Assembly: GCA_039028695.1 (NCBI GenBank) | Contig: JBCCHN010000036.1 | Span: forward strand, 1-44,549 | DNA length: 44,549 nucleotides | Direction of reading: 5' to 3' | Source: JANQKX01 sp039028695 | GTDB taxonomy: Bacteria; Pseudomonadota; Alphaproteobacteria; Kiloniellales; Kiloniellaceae | Part shown: positions 16,962-25,058 of the stretch, piece after piece | Numbering within the stretch: the stretch's first letter is position 1 | Layout: every line of letters begins with the position of its first letter | The notes under the pieces: generated by a model | Seen by the model: the letters and a program-made list of their open reading frames with translations, nothing else | Database searches by the model: none | What the model was told of the DNA's origin: nothing | Made by a program: the position numbers and the translations under genes

Positions 16962-17753
16962 ATGCGCCTAAAAGGAAAGGTGGCTGTCATTACGGGTGCG
17001 GCCTCTGGGATTGGCTGGGCTTGTGCCCAGCGCTTCGCGCGCGAAGGTGCCCGGGTCGTGCTGTCGGATGTGGACGAAACCAAGGGTGAGACCGCCGTGG
17101 AGGCGCTCCAGGCCGATGGCGGCGAGGCCATTTTTGTGCCTTGCGACGTGGGGGACAAGTCTCAAGTGGATCACCTGATCGCAACCACCGTGGGCGCATT
17201 TGACCGGGTTGATACGCTGATTGCCAATGCCGGCATCGTACATGCCTGCGATTTCCTAGAGCTAGCGGAAGAGGATTTCGATCGGGTGATACGCGTCAAT
17301 CTCAAGGGCGTTTTCCTGACCGGACAGGCCGCCGCCCGGCAAATGGTGGCTCAGGGCCCCAACGACGCTGGCGAAATGGGCACCATCATCAATATGTCGT
17401 CGGTTAATGCGGTAATGGCGATCCCCTCCATCACCCCTTATGTGGCGGCTAAGGGCGGGGTCAATCAGCTCACCAAGGTGATGGCAATTTCCCTGGCCGA
17501 ATGGGGTATCCGGGTCAACGCGATCGGTCCCGGGTCGATTAATACCGAAATGTTCAAGGCTGTTAACGCGAATAAGGAAAAGCGCCGAGCGGTCCTCTCG
17601 CGTACACCCATGGGTCGGCCCGGAGAGCCTGACGAGGTGGCGACCATCGCTATGTTCTTGGCATCCACCGACTCAAGCTACATCACCGGACAGACCATCT
17701 ATCCGGACGGAGGACGTCTGGGTTTGAATTATGTGGTGCCGGTTGCCGAATAG
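16962..17753 (+). CDS. SDR-family NAD-dependent oxidoreductase
   Basis: A classical SDR of 263 residues: TGAASGIG at 11-18, Asp36 after the second strand (favouring NAD over NADP), NAG at 89-91, active-site Ser near 146-147, Tyr160 and Lys164 (YVAAK). It ends with the common YITGQTIYPDGGRLGLNY tail. The ATG has GAGGAG about 9 bases upstream. It resembles glucose-dehydrogenase/FabG-like enzymes; the substrate is not predictable. Its place after the PrpE-like gene hints at acyl or hydroxyacid metabolism, but that is inference. Confidence 0.92.
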   Translation: MRLKGKVAVITGAASGIGWACAQRFAREGARVVLSDVDETKGETAVEALQADGGEAIFVPCDVGDKSQVDHLIATTVGAFDRVDTLIANAGIVHACDFLELAEEDFDRVIRVNLKGVFLTGQAAARQMVAQGPNDAGEMGTIINMSSVNAVMAIPSITPYVAAKGGVNQLTKVMAISLAEWGIRVNAIGPGSINTEMFKAVNANKEKRRAVLSRTPMGRPGEPDEVATIAMFLASTDSSYITGQTIYPDGGRLGLNYVVPVAE

Positions 17754-17764
17754 TCGCTACCGGA

Positions 17765-18391
17765 CTAGTCGTTGCTGGGCAGCCCAAAACCTTCCAAGGA
17801 AATGCTCGAGCTGGGGCTGGGGGCCTCTGGCTCCGGTTCGGGCTGAGCGATGACGATACCTGCCTTTTCAGCGGCCTTTCGAGCTTTGGCAACGGCCGCG
17901 TTCAGATCCGTCTGATTGCACAGTCCTAGCAGGACCGGATCCCGCGGGCGAATGTTGGCGGAGTTCCAATGGCTGCGATCACTGATGGCTTGGATGGTGT
18001 TTTTGGTCGTGCCGATCAGCTTAGCGATTTGAGACTCTTTTAGTTCCGGGTGATGGCGCAACAGCCAAGCCACCCCATCCGGTTTGTCCTGTCGTTTGGC
18101 AACCGGCGTATAGCGCGGGCCCTTGGTGCGCTTGGATGGTTTTGGCAAGGTGGTGGTCGCGGCCTTGAGCTTGGCCGTGGGATCGCCCTCGCAGCGGGTG
18201 ATTTCCTCTTTGGTCAATTCCGCATTGTTGATCGGATCCATACCCTGAATGCCGATGGCCACCTCGCCATCGGCGATGCCTTGAATTTCCAGTGGGTGCA
18301 GGCCACAGAATTCGGCGATTTGCTGAAAGGTCAGGGTTGTGTTGTCGACCAGCCACACGGCGGTCGCTTTGGGCATCAAGGGCTGAGACAT
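17765..18391 (-). CDS. trcR: Cell-cycle transcriptional regulator TrcR (DUF1013)
   Basis: A protein of 208 residues matching the DUF1013/TrcR family of alphaproteobacteria: MPKATAVWLVDNTTLTFQQIA at the start, then an HPLEIQGIADGEVAIGIQGMDP stretch, and a second helix-turn-helix-like part, ESQIAKLIGTTKNTIQAI. The start at 18391 follows AGGAGG by 5 bases and is preferred over an ATG 12 codons upstream. The C-terminus is Ala/Lys- then Pro/Glu-rich. The regulatory role is taken from the family name. It converges on the SDR gene, with 11 bp between them. Confidence 0.9.
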   Translation of the reverse strand: MSQPLMPKATAVWLVDNTTLTFQQIAEFCGLHPLEIQGIADGEVAIGIQGMDPINNAELTKEEITRCEGDPTAKLKAATTTLPKPSKRTKGPRYTPVAKRQDKPDGVAWLLRHHPELKESQIAKLIGTTKNTIQAISDRSHWNSANIRPRDPVLLGLCNQTDLNAAVAKARKAAEKAGIVIAQPEPEPEAPSPSSSISLEGFGLPSND

Positions 18392-18556
18392 CTGTCCTCC
18401 TGGTCGGCTCGGGATGATCGCCGGCAACCGGGCTTCGGCAAATTTGCAAGAGAGTTGACCGCTGGATATACCGAATGGGCCGTCAGGCCAAGCCCCAAAC
18501 GACGCTATTTTACCGAATCGGCGCTTCTGGCGGGAGTCACTTGCTCAAGTTACAAA

Positions 18557-19564
18557 TCAATGCTCTATTTTTAGAATAATTTTCCCGATATGATTGCTGC
18601 TTTCCATGAGGGCATGGGCATCGCGGGCCTGCTCCAAAGCAAAGCTGGCGGCCATCACCGGTCGGATGCCGCCTGACTCAATCTTGGGCCAGATATGTTC
18701 TTGCAGTTGCTTGGCGATCGCGGCCTTAAATGCGACGGAACGAGCCCTGAGGGTGGAGCCTGTTAAGGTGATGCGTTTGAGCATGAGGGGTAGTAGATCC
18801 ACTTGGACCTTCGATCCGCCCAAAAAAGCAATGTAGCAGAGCCGGCCATCTGGGCCCAAAGCCTTGATGTTGCGCTGAACGTAGTCGCCCCCCACCATGT
18901 CTAAAATCACATCCAGGCCGGCCTTGCCGGTGAGTTCCTTGGTAATGGCGACAAAATCCTCATCGCGATAATTGATGCCCCGCTCGGCGCCCAGATCCTC
19001 GCAGGCCGCACATTTGTTGGCGGTGCCGGCGGTGGCAAAGACCCGCGCGCCCATGGCTGTGGCAAACTGAATCGCCGTGGTGCCGATCCCTGACGAACCG
19101 CCGTGCACCAAGAAACTTTCGCCAGACCTTAGGCCGCAGCGGTCGAATAGATTACTCCAAACCGTAAAGCTTGTTTCTGGCAAGGCCGCGGCCTCTTCCA
19201 ATGAAAGGCCCTTTGGGATTGGCAAGCACTGGCCGGCGGGTGCGGCACAGTATTGAGCATAGCCGCCGCCGGTTACCAGCGCCGTTACTTGATCTCCCAC
19301 TTGTAAGCCGCTCACGTCCGAGGCAAGGGCAGCGACGGTTCCGGCTACTTCCAGACCGGGAATGTCCGAGGCTCCGGGTGGGGGCGGATAGCCGCCTTGG
19401 CGCTGCAATACGTCCGGTCGGTTGATCCCGGCTGCCGCTACCTTGATCAGGACCTCGCCCGTCGCCGGCTGGGGACAGGGACGTTCCGTGAGTGCCAAGA
19501 CCTCGGGACCGCCCGGTGATTTAATTTCAACGGCGTTTATGTTTTGGGGAACGGACGTGTTCAT
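18557..19564 (-). CDS. NAD(P)H-quinone oxidoreductase (zinc-free MDR family)
   Basis: A protein of 335 residues of the medium-chain dehydrogenase/reductase family without structural or catalytic zinc ligands. It has INRPDVLQRQGGYPPPPG, VTALVTGGGYAQYCAAPAGQ, and the NADPH-binding loop VHGGSSGIGTTAIQFA. This set is typical of the quinone oxidoreductase/PIG3 subgroup. It probably reduces quinones or enals with NADPH. The start was chosen at 19564 (MNTSVPQNINAVEI), with GAGG about 11 bases upstream; an in-frame ATG at 19642 is possible. It lies 165 bp upstream of trcR on the same strand. Confidence 0.9.
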   Translation of the reverse strand: MNTSVPQNINAVEIKSPGGPEVLALTERPCPQPATGEVLIKVAAAGINRPDVLQRQGGYPPPPGASDIPGLEVAGTVAALASDVSGLQVGDQVTALVTGGGYAQYCAAPAGQCLPIPKGLSLEEAAALPETSFTVWSNLFDRCGLRSGESFLVHGGSSGIGTTAIQFATAMGARVFATAGTANKCAACEDLGAERGINYRDEDFVAITKELTGKAGLDVILDMVGGDYVQRNIKALGPDGRLCYIAFLGGSKVQVDLLPLMLKRITLTGSTLRARSVAFKAAIAKQLQEHIWPKIESGGIRPVMAASFALEQARDAHALMESSNHIGKIILKIEH

Positions 19565-19732
19565 GGAGGCGAATTCCTCTTCAAGGAGATGGCGAAGGGC
19601 GGTATTTTCTTTGGCGCCCCTTGCGCCCAGTGATACTGTCATTGCCTGGTTTCTAGTATGACCGTCGCCTTGCCTTCAAGGCCCATGGTGCCTTTGCACT
19701 GGGCTGTGATGGCATGACAGGGGAGAAGTGGA

Positions 19733-19915
19733 GTGGATCCGGAAGATCTTGAGCCGCGCAAGGCCATCCAAAAGCCCAAGGATTTGGAGTCCCTGGGAAT
19801 TGACGAGCTCAAAGAATACCTGTCCGATCTGGAAGCAGAGGTCTTACAGGTAAAGGCCAAGATCGAGGCGAAAAAAGCCTATTTGAGCTCTGCCGGGGGT
19901 TTGTTCAAAAGCTAA
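19733..19915 (+). CDS. DUF1192 family small protein
   Basis: A protein of 60 residues beginning MDPEDLEPR, with SLGIDELKEYLSDLEAEVLQ and KIEAKKAYLSSAGGLF. This is the typical layout of DUF1192 proteins, which are limited to alphaproteobacteria. The first codon is GTG and GGGGAGAAG lies just upstream. It is largely one amphipathic helix, likely a coiled coil. Family genes often sit beside a quinone oxidoreductase gene, as here in divergent orientation. The function is unknown. Confidence 0.88.
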   Translation: MDPEDLEPRKAIQKPKDLESLGIDELKEYLSDLEAEVLQVKAKIEAKKAYLSSAGGLFKS

Positions 19916-19993
19916 GGTTCTGCCGCACCAAAGGGTCTTTCATCGGTGGCATCGCGTCCCACTTAGGAGCGGCCGCCTGTCCGACAGGGTCAC

Positions 19994-20968
19994 ATGTCAC
20001 TGGTTTTCGATACGGTTGTGCCTTTGTTCCTGGTGGTCCTGCTGGGCTTCGGGGCCGGATACGTCAAGTGGATGTCGCAAGAAGGGGTCGCTGCCCTCTC
20101 CGGCTTTGTCTATTACTTGGCTGTTCCCGTCATGCTGTTCAAAATTCTGGCTGGTGGCGTTATCCCCAATGTCGAGGACTTCACCCTATTGTGGGCCTAC
20201 TATGGGGTGACGTTATCGCTCTACGCATTGGCCATAGGTCTGCGGTGTCGGCTTTTTGGCGCTAGCTTGGCCGAGGCTGCTCTTATGGGGATCAACGGCT
20301 TTTACTCCAATACGGTTCTTTTGGGTATTCCTCTCGTCCTGATCCTATTCGGAGACGACGGTCTGGTGCCCTTGATGTTGATCATCTCGATTCATACGGT
20401 GATCCTCGTACCTCTGACCACCATGTTGGTGGAGATCGGGCAAGCCACATCAAAGGACGCGGGCAGGTCACCCGGCGAGGAGCGGGGGTTGGCCGCGAAC
20501 GTTTTGCAGGTCGGTAAATCCATCGTTAACGGCATTGTGCGAAATCCCATCATTATGTCTTTGGCAGCCGGGTCTCTTTATGGGCTAAGTGGGCTCAGTC
20601 TGCCGGGTCCCCTCGTCAACTTCGCCGACCTTATGGGGGCTGCCACGGCGCCCTGCGCCCTGTTTGCCTTGGGTGCGTCCATGGCGGGCTTTCGCATCGC
20701 CGGTGACTTGCGGGAAGTGTCTTGCGTAATTGCCTTGAAGCTGTTGGTTCACCCTCTGGTCATGGCGCTGGTTGTCCTTTTTGTCGTGGACTTGGAGCCC
20801 CTCTGGGCCACGGTGGCGATATTTACAGCTGCTATGCCGGCAGGGGTGAATGCATTCGTCTTGGCCAGTCAGAAAGACCTCTATCTGGCTCGCTCAGCGT
20901 CGATTGTCGCACTTTCGACCGGCTTTTCCGTGCTGAGCCTTTCGGCTCTGGTCGCGTTTTTGCTGTAG
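19994..20968 (+). CDS. AEC-family (auxin efflux carrier-like) permease
   Basis: A protein of 324 residues with about ten membrane segments in two halves. It begins VFDTVVPLFLVVLLGFGAGY, has FYSNTVLLGIPLVLILFGDDG in the first half and AMPAGVNAFVLASQKDLY in the second, all typical of AEC transporters. These export or import carboxylates and similar small anions. The substrate cannot be predicted. It is followed by a 631-bp non-coding region, so it is the end of its transcription unit. Confidence 0.9.
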   Translation: MSLVFDTVVPLFLVVLLGFGAGYVKWMSQEGVAALSGFVYYLAVPVMLFKILAGGVIPNVEDFTLLWAYYGVTLSLYALAIGLRCRLFGASLAEAALMGINGFYSNTVLLGIPLVLILFGDDGLVPLMLIISIHTVILVPLTTMLVEIGQATSKDAGRSPGEERGLAANVLQVGKSIVNGIVRNPIIMSLAAGSLYGLSGLSLPGPLVNFADLMGAATAPCALFALGASMAGFRIAGDLREVSCVIALKLLVHPLVMALVVLFVVDLEPLWATVAIFTAAMPAGVNAFVLASQKDLYLARSASIVALSTGFSVLSLSALVAFLL

Positions 20969-21261
20969 GCTGGCAAAGCAGCGGTGCCCCTTTTCCCACG
21001 TCAACATCGGCGAACCAAGACAACTTTCAATCCATAGATTGGATTTATACATATCATACAATTTTTTTAAGAATTTTCTCAGCCTGATCAGCCTTTTTCA
21101 ATTACTCATAAGAATCATAAGTTTAGGAGACAAATTTTTTTGACAAAGAACGCAGATGGAAAAATAAGTTCTGAATACTTTTAAATATCCTCTTCATTTA
21201 ATTGTCTAATAGAGATATCGTTACTTTTAACCTTTTATTAGGAAATTGTGATTATTTTTTG
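20969..21261. other. AT-rich intergenic region downstream of the AEC gene
   Basis: About 290 bp of A/T-rich sequence with no coding frame. Near its end TTAACC (21227-21232), 17 bases and GATTAT (21250-21255) form a plausible sigma70-type promoter for the candidate small RNA that follows. There is no clear terminator for the AEC gene before 21351. Confidence 0.5.
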
Positions 21262-21378
21262 TAATTGACGGCGTGGGTTCCCCACCTTGGGCGAATCCCC
21301 CGTTGTTCGGATGTTTATCCGTTCCTTGTAACGCCTCCCTGTTTAACTTGCCGCCGGTTTATCCGGCGGTTTTTTTTC
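21262..21378 (+). ncRNA. Candidate small RNA with three hairpins
   Basis: This stretch holds three short perfect hairpins: GTGGG-TTC-CCCAC (21273-21285), CGGAT-GTTT-ATCCG (21308-21321) and CCGCCGG-TTTAT-CCGGCGG (21351-21369), the last followed by nine T. A plausible promoter ends at 21255. No open frame fits. It could instead be the 3' UTR of the AEC gene, which stops about 380 nt before the terminator. I recognise no known RNA family. Confidence 0.45.
21351..21378 (+). terminator. Strong intrinsic terminator
   Basis: Seven G-C pairs (CCGCCGG / CCGGCGG) around a TTTAT loop, followed by nine T. It insulates metY from upstream transcription. Confidence 0.95.
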
Positions 21379-21404
21379 TTGGAATTGTAACAGTTACGTC
21401 AATA

Positions 21405-21458
21405 AAGCCTGTTGGCAATAATTACAGGCTTGACCCCATGATCGACTGCTCGTAATCT
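21405..21458 (+). promoter_or_regulatory. metY promoter with upstream inverted repeat
   Basis: TTGACC (21430-21435), a 17-base spacer and TAATCT (21453-21458) form a good sigma70-type promoter. An 8-bp perfect inverted repeat, AAGCCTGT / ACAGGCTT with an 11-base gap (21405-21431), abuts and partly overlaps the -35 box. It contains the T-N11-A pattern of LysR-type regulator sites. Methionine and cysteine genes are often controlled by such regulators (MetR, CysB), but the regulator here is not known. Confidence 0.6.
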
Positions 21459-21462
21459 CCGG

Positions 21463-21540
21463 CCCTGGCAAGTTGACAGGGAATGGTTAAAACGTGAGGG
21501 CCGCAATCCGGTGACGGGTTGAACGGCCCTCCGCTTTTTT
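21463..21540 (+). promoter_or_regulatory. metY leader with terminator-like attenuator
   Basis: CCCTG / CAGGG (21463-21481) forms a first small hairpin. GAGGGCCG (21496-21503) pairs with CGGCCCTC (21524-21531) to form a longer hairpin, followed by C, G, C and six T: an intrinsic terminator about 60 bp before metY. A second copy of CGGCCCT at 21460-21466 could compete for the same partner, but it lies at or before the predicted transcript start. This may be an attenuator or the end of a roughly 75-nt RNA. Confidence 0.6.
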
Positions 21541-21599
21541 GGGGTTTGCTCCCGCTTTTCTCTGTGCTCTGGTGAGATAAGCCAGCAGGGAGACATCAA

Positions 21600-22898
21600 A
21601 TGGCGGATCCTAAGTTCCTGAAATTCGATACCTTAGCCCTCCATGGCGGCCAACGGCCTGACCCCACGACCGGGTCGCGGGCAGTGCCCATTTATCAAAC
21701 CACCTCTTATGTCTTTCAGGACACCGACCATGCGGCGGCGCTTTTTAATCTAGAGCGGGCGGGGCACATCTATAGCCGCATATCCAATCCTACGGTGGCC
21801 GTGTTGGAGGAGCGGGTGGCGGCCCTGGAGCACGGCGTGGGCGGCATCGCCACGGCCTCCGGTCACGCGGCGCTGCATTTAGCGATCGTCACTCTGATGG
21901 GGCAGGGCGGTCATATCGTCTCTTCGGCTTCCCTTTACGGCGGCAGCGTGAATCTCTTTACCCACACCCTGCCGCGTTTTGGGATTACCGCAACCTTGGT
22001 GGACCCGCGAGACCCGGCCGCCTTTGCCGCTGCCATCCGACCCGAGACGCGACTCATTTATGGGGAAATCCTGGGCAATCCGGGCCTTGAGGTGTTGGAC
22101 GTACCGGCGGTAGCCGAGGTTGCTCATCAGGCCGGGTTGCCCCTGATGATCGACAGCACCTTTGCCACTCCCTACCTCTGCCGTCCCATTGAATTGGGGG
22201 CGGATATCGTCATGCACTCGGCCACCAAGTGGCTGGGCGGGCATGGCCTGGCCCTAGGTGGCGTCCTGGTGGATGGGGGCCGTTTTGACTGGGAGGCATC
22301 GGGCAAATTCGAAACCCTGACCGAGCCTTACGACGGTTATCACGGAATGGACTTCGCCGAGGAATTCGGACCACAAGCCTTTGTCATGCGGGCCCGTACA
22401 GAGGGTCTGCGGGACTTCGGCGCGACCATGGCACCCCAGAATGCCCTTTACATCTTGCAGGGGACGGAGACCTTGCCCCTGCGTATGGATCGGCACATGG
22501 CCAACACGCACCGGGTGTTGGAATTCTTGAAAGGCCATGAAGCAGTGGCTTGGGTTCTGCATCCGGATTTGCCGGAGCATGCGGATCACGCGTTGGCCAA
22601 GAAACTCTTGCCGCGCGGTGCCGGCTCTATCGTGAGCTTTGGCGTACGCGGTGGACGCCCTGCCGGCGCTAAGTTTATCGAAGGCTGCGGACTGGCCTCG
22701 CACCTGGCTAATGTGGGCGATGCCAAGACCCTTGTCATCCATCCGGCCAGCACCACCCATCAGCAGATGTCGGCTGAGCAGCTCGAAACCGCCGGAGTGG
22801 GCGAGGATATGATCCGCCTCTCGGTCGGTCTGGAGGATCCGGACGATATCGTTGAAGATTTGCGCCAGGCCCTTCGCTTGTCACAGCGGAATACGTGA
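21600..22898 (+). CDS. metY: O-acetylhomoserine aminocarboxypropyltransferase
   Basis: A PLP enzyme of 432 residues in the Cys/Met-metabolism family. It has TLALHGGQRPDPTTGSRAVPIYQTT at the start (a MetY-type opening), YSRISNPTVAVLEERVAALE, and the cofactor lysine at K210 in HSATKWLGGHG. The length and the EPYDGYHGMDF insert fit O-acetylhomoserine sulfhydrylase rather than cystathionine synthase. It makes homocysteine from O-acetylhomoserine and sulfide. GGGAGA precedes the ATG. It is followed by a hydrolase and a thioesterase gene. Confidence 0.94.
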   Translation: MADPKFLKFDTLALHGGQRPDPTTGSRAVPIYQTTSYVFQDTDHAAALFNLERAGHIYSRISNPTVAVLEERVAALEHGVGGIATASGHAALHLAIVTLMGQGGHIVSSASLYGGSVNLFTHTLPRFGITATLVDPRDPAAFAAAIRPETRLIYGEILGNPGLEVLDVPAVAEVAHQAGLPLMIDSTFATPYLCRPIELGADIVMHSATKWLGGHGLALGGVLVDGGRFDWEASGKFETLTEPYDGYHGMDFAEEFGPQAFVMRARTEGLRDFGATMAPQNALYILQGTETLPLRMDRHMANTHRVLEFLKGHEAVAWVLHPDLPEHADHALAKKLLPRGAGSIVSFGVRGGRPAGAKFIEGCGLASHLANVGDAKTLVIHPASTTHQQMSAEQLETAGVGEDMIRLSVGLEDPDDIVEDLRQALRLSQRNT

Positions 22899-22946
22899 GC
22901 AGCCAGTCCGAAAAGGCAATATTTTGATTGGGTGGGGCATCGGTAT

Positions 22947-23735
22947 ATGGAATTAGCAGTGCGCGGACAAAAGACCTTTGCCGCAACGGGCGGCCGGCCC
23001 TTCGATCCGGTTTTGCCTACGGTGATTTTCGTGCATGGTGCGGGCATGGACCATACCGTGTGGGCCTTGCAAACCCGCTACTTTGCTCATCGGGGACGCT
23101 CCGTTCTGGCGGTGGATCTGCCCGGGCACGGTAAATCCGAAGGGGAAGCGCTTTCCTCCATTGGGGATATTGCAGATTGGTTGGCTGATCTTGTGGCGGC
23201 AGTCGGACTCGATCAGGCGGCTTTGGCCGGTCACTCCATGGGTGCACTGGCTGTCTTGGAAACCGCCGCCCGTTTTCCAAGTCGTGTTCGGTCTCTTTCC
23301 CTCTTGGGCGTGGCTCCGCTTATGCCCGTGCACCCGGATTTGCTGGCGGCCGCCGAAGCCAACGATCACCAAGCCTTCGATTTAGTCAATTCCTGGGGAC
23401 ATGGGGCGACCGGGCACATTGGCGGCGCTAAAGTGCCGGGTCTGTGGCTCATGGGGGGCGCCAATCGCTTGTTGGAGCGGGTGGCCCCCGGCGTTCTTTT
23501 TACCGATATGACCGCTTGTAATGCCTATCAAGGCGCCATGGAGGCCGCAACGAAGGTCGCCTGCCCCACGCTGTTTGTTTTGGGCGCGGGCGATAAAATG
23601 ACTCCCGCCAAAGCGGGCACCAAATTGGCTCAAGCCGTCGATGACGCCCGTTCCGTGGTCATTCCCGATAGCGGTCATATGATGATGCTAGAAAAGCCGG
23701 ACCAAACCCTCGCGGCCCTCAAAGAAATTTTTTGA
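22947..23735 (+). CDS. Alpha/beta-fold hydrolase
   Basis: A protein of 262 residues with the alpha/beta hydrolase plan: an oxyanion-hole segment VIFVHGAGMDHTVW, the nucleophile elbow GHSMG (Ser97), an acid in the LGAGDKMTP region and the catalytic His in IPDSGHMMMLEKPD. The substrate is unknown; it may be an ester or thioester. The ATG at 22947 is preferred; a GTG five codons upstream is possible. It sits 48 bp after metY, and the thioesterase begins 11 bp after its stop, so the three genes probably form an operon. Confidence 0.88.
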   Translation: MELAVRGQKTFAATGGRPFDPVLPTVIFVHGAGMDHTVWALQTRYFAHRGRSVLAVDLPGHGKSEGEALSSIGDIADWLADLVAAVGLDQAALAGHSMGALAVLETAARFPSRVRSLSLLGVAPLMPVHPDLLAAAEANDHQAFDLVNSWGHGATGHIGGAKVPGLWLMGGANRLLERVAPGVLFTDMTACNAYQGAMEAATKVACPTLFVLGAGDKMTPAKAGTKLAQAVDDARSVVIPDSGHMMMLEKPDQTLAALKEIF

Positions 23736-23746
23736 AGAGTCAGGTT

Positions 23747-24196
23747 ATGAGTGGTCAAAAGTCCCGGTCGGCAAGGGATTCATTTCCTTACTTCTTAAGC
23801 GTTCCCACCCGCTGGATGGATAACGATCTCTATGGCCATGTGAACAATGTGGTTTACTACAGTTACTTTGATACGGTCATTAACCGCTATCTAATTGATA
23901 AGGGTGGACTCGATATTCATCATGGCCCCGTAATCGGTGTCTGCGCGGAAAGTCACTGTAATTTTTTTGCGCCCTTTGCCTATCCCGAGGTGATCGATGC
24001 CGGCCTTCGGGTAGGACACTTGGGTCGCCGCTCCGTGCGTTATGAGTTAGGGCTTTTTCGGCAAGGCGAAAACACGGCGGCCGCGGAAGGCCATTTCGTG
24101 CATGTCTTCGTAGCCAGGGACACCATGTCACCGGAAGAAATACCGGCAGAAATGCGAACGGCGCTGGAGCGAGTTGCTCTTGACGCCGTGGGTTGA
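23747..24196 (+). CDS. Acyl-CoA thioesterase (hotdog fold, 4HBT type)
   Basis: A protein of 149 residues. RWMDNDLYGHVNNVVYYSYF is the active-site signature of 4-hydroxybenzoyl-CoA thioesterase-like enzymes (catalytic Asp and the GHVNN turn). It probably hydrolyses acyl-CoA esters; the chain preference is unknown. The start at ATG 23747 is preferred over an in-frame TTG at 23732 that overlaps the preceding stop. It is the last gene of the metY cluster and converges on hsp20. Confidence 0.9.
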   Translation: MSGQKSRSARDSFPYFLSVPTRWMDNDLYGHVNNVVYYSYFDTVINRYLIDKGGLDIHHGPVIGVCAESHCNFFAPFAYPEVIDAGLRVGHLGRRSVRYELGLFRQGENTAAAEGHFVHVFVARDTMSPEEIPAEMRTALERVALDAVG

Positions 24197-24225
24197 TTGC
24201 GTGAAGGAATCCCCAAAAAGCAAAC

Positions 24226-24247
24226 CGGCCGGGACATGTCCCGGCCG
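24226..24247. terminator. Terminator between the thioesterase gene and hsp20
   Basis: A perfect inverted repeat with 11-bp arms (CGGCCGGGACA / TGTCCCGGCCG) and no spacer. On the minus strand it is followed by GTTTGC and five T, so it mainly terminates hsp20. It may also act on the converging thioesterase unit. Confidence 0.8.
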
Positions 24248-24287
24248 ATCGCGCTTTCGTGTTACGGATTAGAGAGACTGACGCTCT

Positions 24288-24749
24288 TTAGGCCGCCGCG
24301 CTTTCAATCGCTGTTTTACCATTCAGGCTTTCGATGTGAATGCTGCGGGGTTTCATGGCCTCGGGGATTTCCCGAACCAGATCCACAAAGAGCAGTCCGT
24401 TTTCCAAACGGGCGCCGACGACACGGATGTGATCCGCGAGGTCGAAGCGACGCTCGAAGGAGCGGGTTGCGATGCCGCGATGGAGGTACTTGACCTCCTC
24501 GGCCTCGGCCTTTTCCTTCTTGCCGGTGACCACCAGGCTGGATTCCTTCACGGTGACATCAAGGTCGCCTTCGCCAAAGCCGGCAACCGCCATGGTCACC
24601 TGATAGGCGTCATCGCCGGTTTTTTCGATATTGTAGGGGGGGTAGGAAAACGCGCTTTCGTCGACGCGGTTGGCTGAGTCGATCAGCTTCATCATCCGGT
24701 CAAAGCCGACGGTGGCGCGGTAAAGGGGGGAAAGATCGTTTGCACGCAT
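24288..24749 (-). CDS. Small heat shock protein Hsp20
   Basis: A protein of 153 residues of the IbpA-like Hsp20 class: the N-terminus MRANDLSPLYRATVGFDRMM, a PPYNIEKTGDDAYQVTMAVAGF opening of the alpha-crystallin domain, RSFERRFDLADHI, and the A-x-L-x-N-G-L motif (ARLENGLLFVDLVRE). It acts as an ATP-independent holdase in the cytoplasm. The start at 24749 follows GGAGG. The promoter and leader carry an RpoH site and a ROSE-type thermometer, listed separately. Confidence 0.96.
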   Translation of the reverse strand: MRANDLSPLYRATVGFDRMMKLIDSANRVDESAFSYPPYNIEKTGDDAYQVTMAVAGFGEGDLDVTVKESSLVVTGKKEKAEAEEVKYLHRGIATRSFERRFDLADHIRVVGARLENGLLFVDLVREIPEAMKPRSIHIESLNGKTAIESAAA

Positions 24750-24750
24750 T

Positions 24751-24775
24751 CCATATCCTCCAATGAGCAACATGG
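24751..24775 (-). promoter_or_regulatory. ROSE-type RNA thermometer hairpin of hsp20
   Basis: On the minus strand CCATGTTGCTC (from 24775 down) pairs with GAGGATATGG (ending at 24751) around a 4-base loop ATTG. Ten pairs form with one bulged G, sequestering the GGAGGA ribosome-binding site one base before the hsp20 AUG. The TTGCT facing the ribosome site with a bulged G is the hallmark of ROSE elements of alphaproteobacterial hsp20 genes. Heat should open the hairpin and allow translation. The full element probably spans the roughly 108-nt leader. Confidence 0.85.
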
Positions 24776-24865
24776 TTAATGTGAAAGGCCCACCTTATGG
24801 TCGAGCCCGATTTAGACTACCTATCTGGGTGACCCTTCAGGAGGCGACACCCGGCAGCGCATTAG

Positions 24866-24893
24866 ATATGGGGATGAAAATCCGGCTTTCAAG
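24866..24893 (-). promoter_or_regulatory. RpoH (sigma32) heat-shock promoter of hsp20
   Basis: On the minus strand CTTGAA (24893-24888), a 14-base spacer and CCCCATAT (24873-24866) match the sigma32 consensus almost perfectly. The predicted start near 24858 gives a leader of about 108 nt, which contains the thermometer hairpin. Confidence 0.85.
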
Positions 24894-25058
24894 AGCGCCT
24901 TTTGAAAGCTTCAGTCCACTGATTGATGAAATGGCGACTTGAAAAAATCCAGTAAAAACAATGATCTGAAGGGAGATGTCGAAACCAACTGAATCTTAAG
25001 CGAAGGGACGTTAAGGTGGAAATAGACTGTATGCGATTTTCGAAGCGAGGCTTAAGAT

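Noticed and set aside
21286..21330. Possible tRNA T-arm near GGGCGAATCC
   Set aside because: No acceptor stem, anticodon arm or cloverleaf can be formed around it.
21405..21600. SAM-II or another known SAM riboswitch upstream of metY
   Set aside because: The GCAAG, GGTTAAAA and GGG pieces loosely recall SAM-II, but the paired segments and their order do not fit. The region is reported as an unidentified leader instead.
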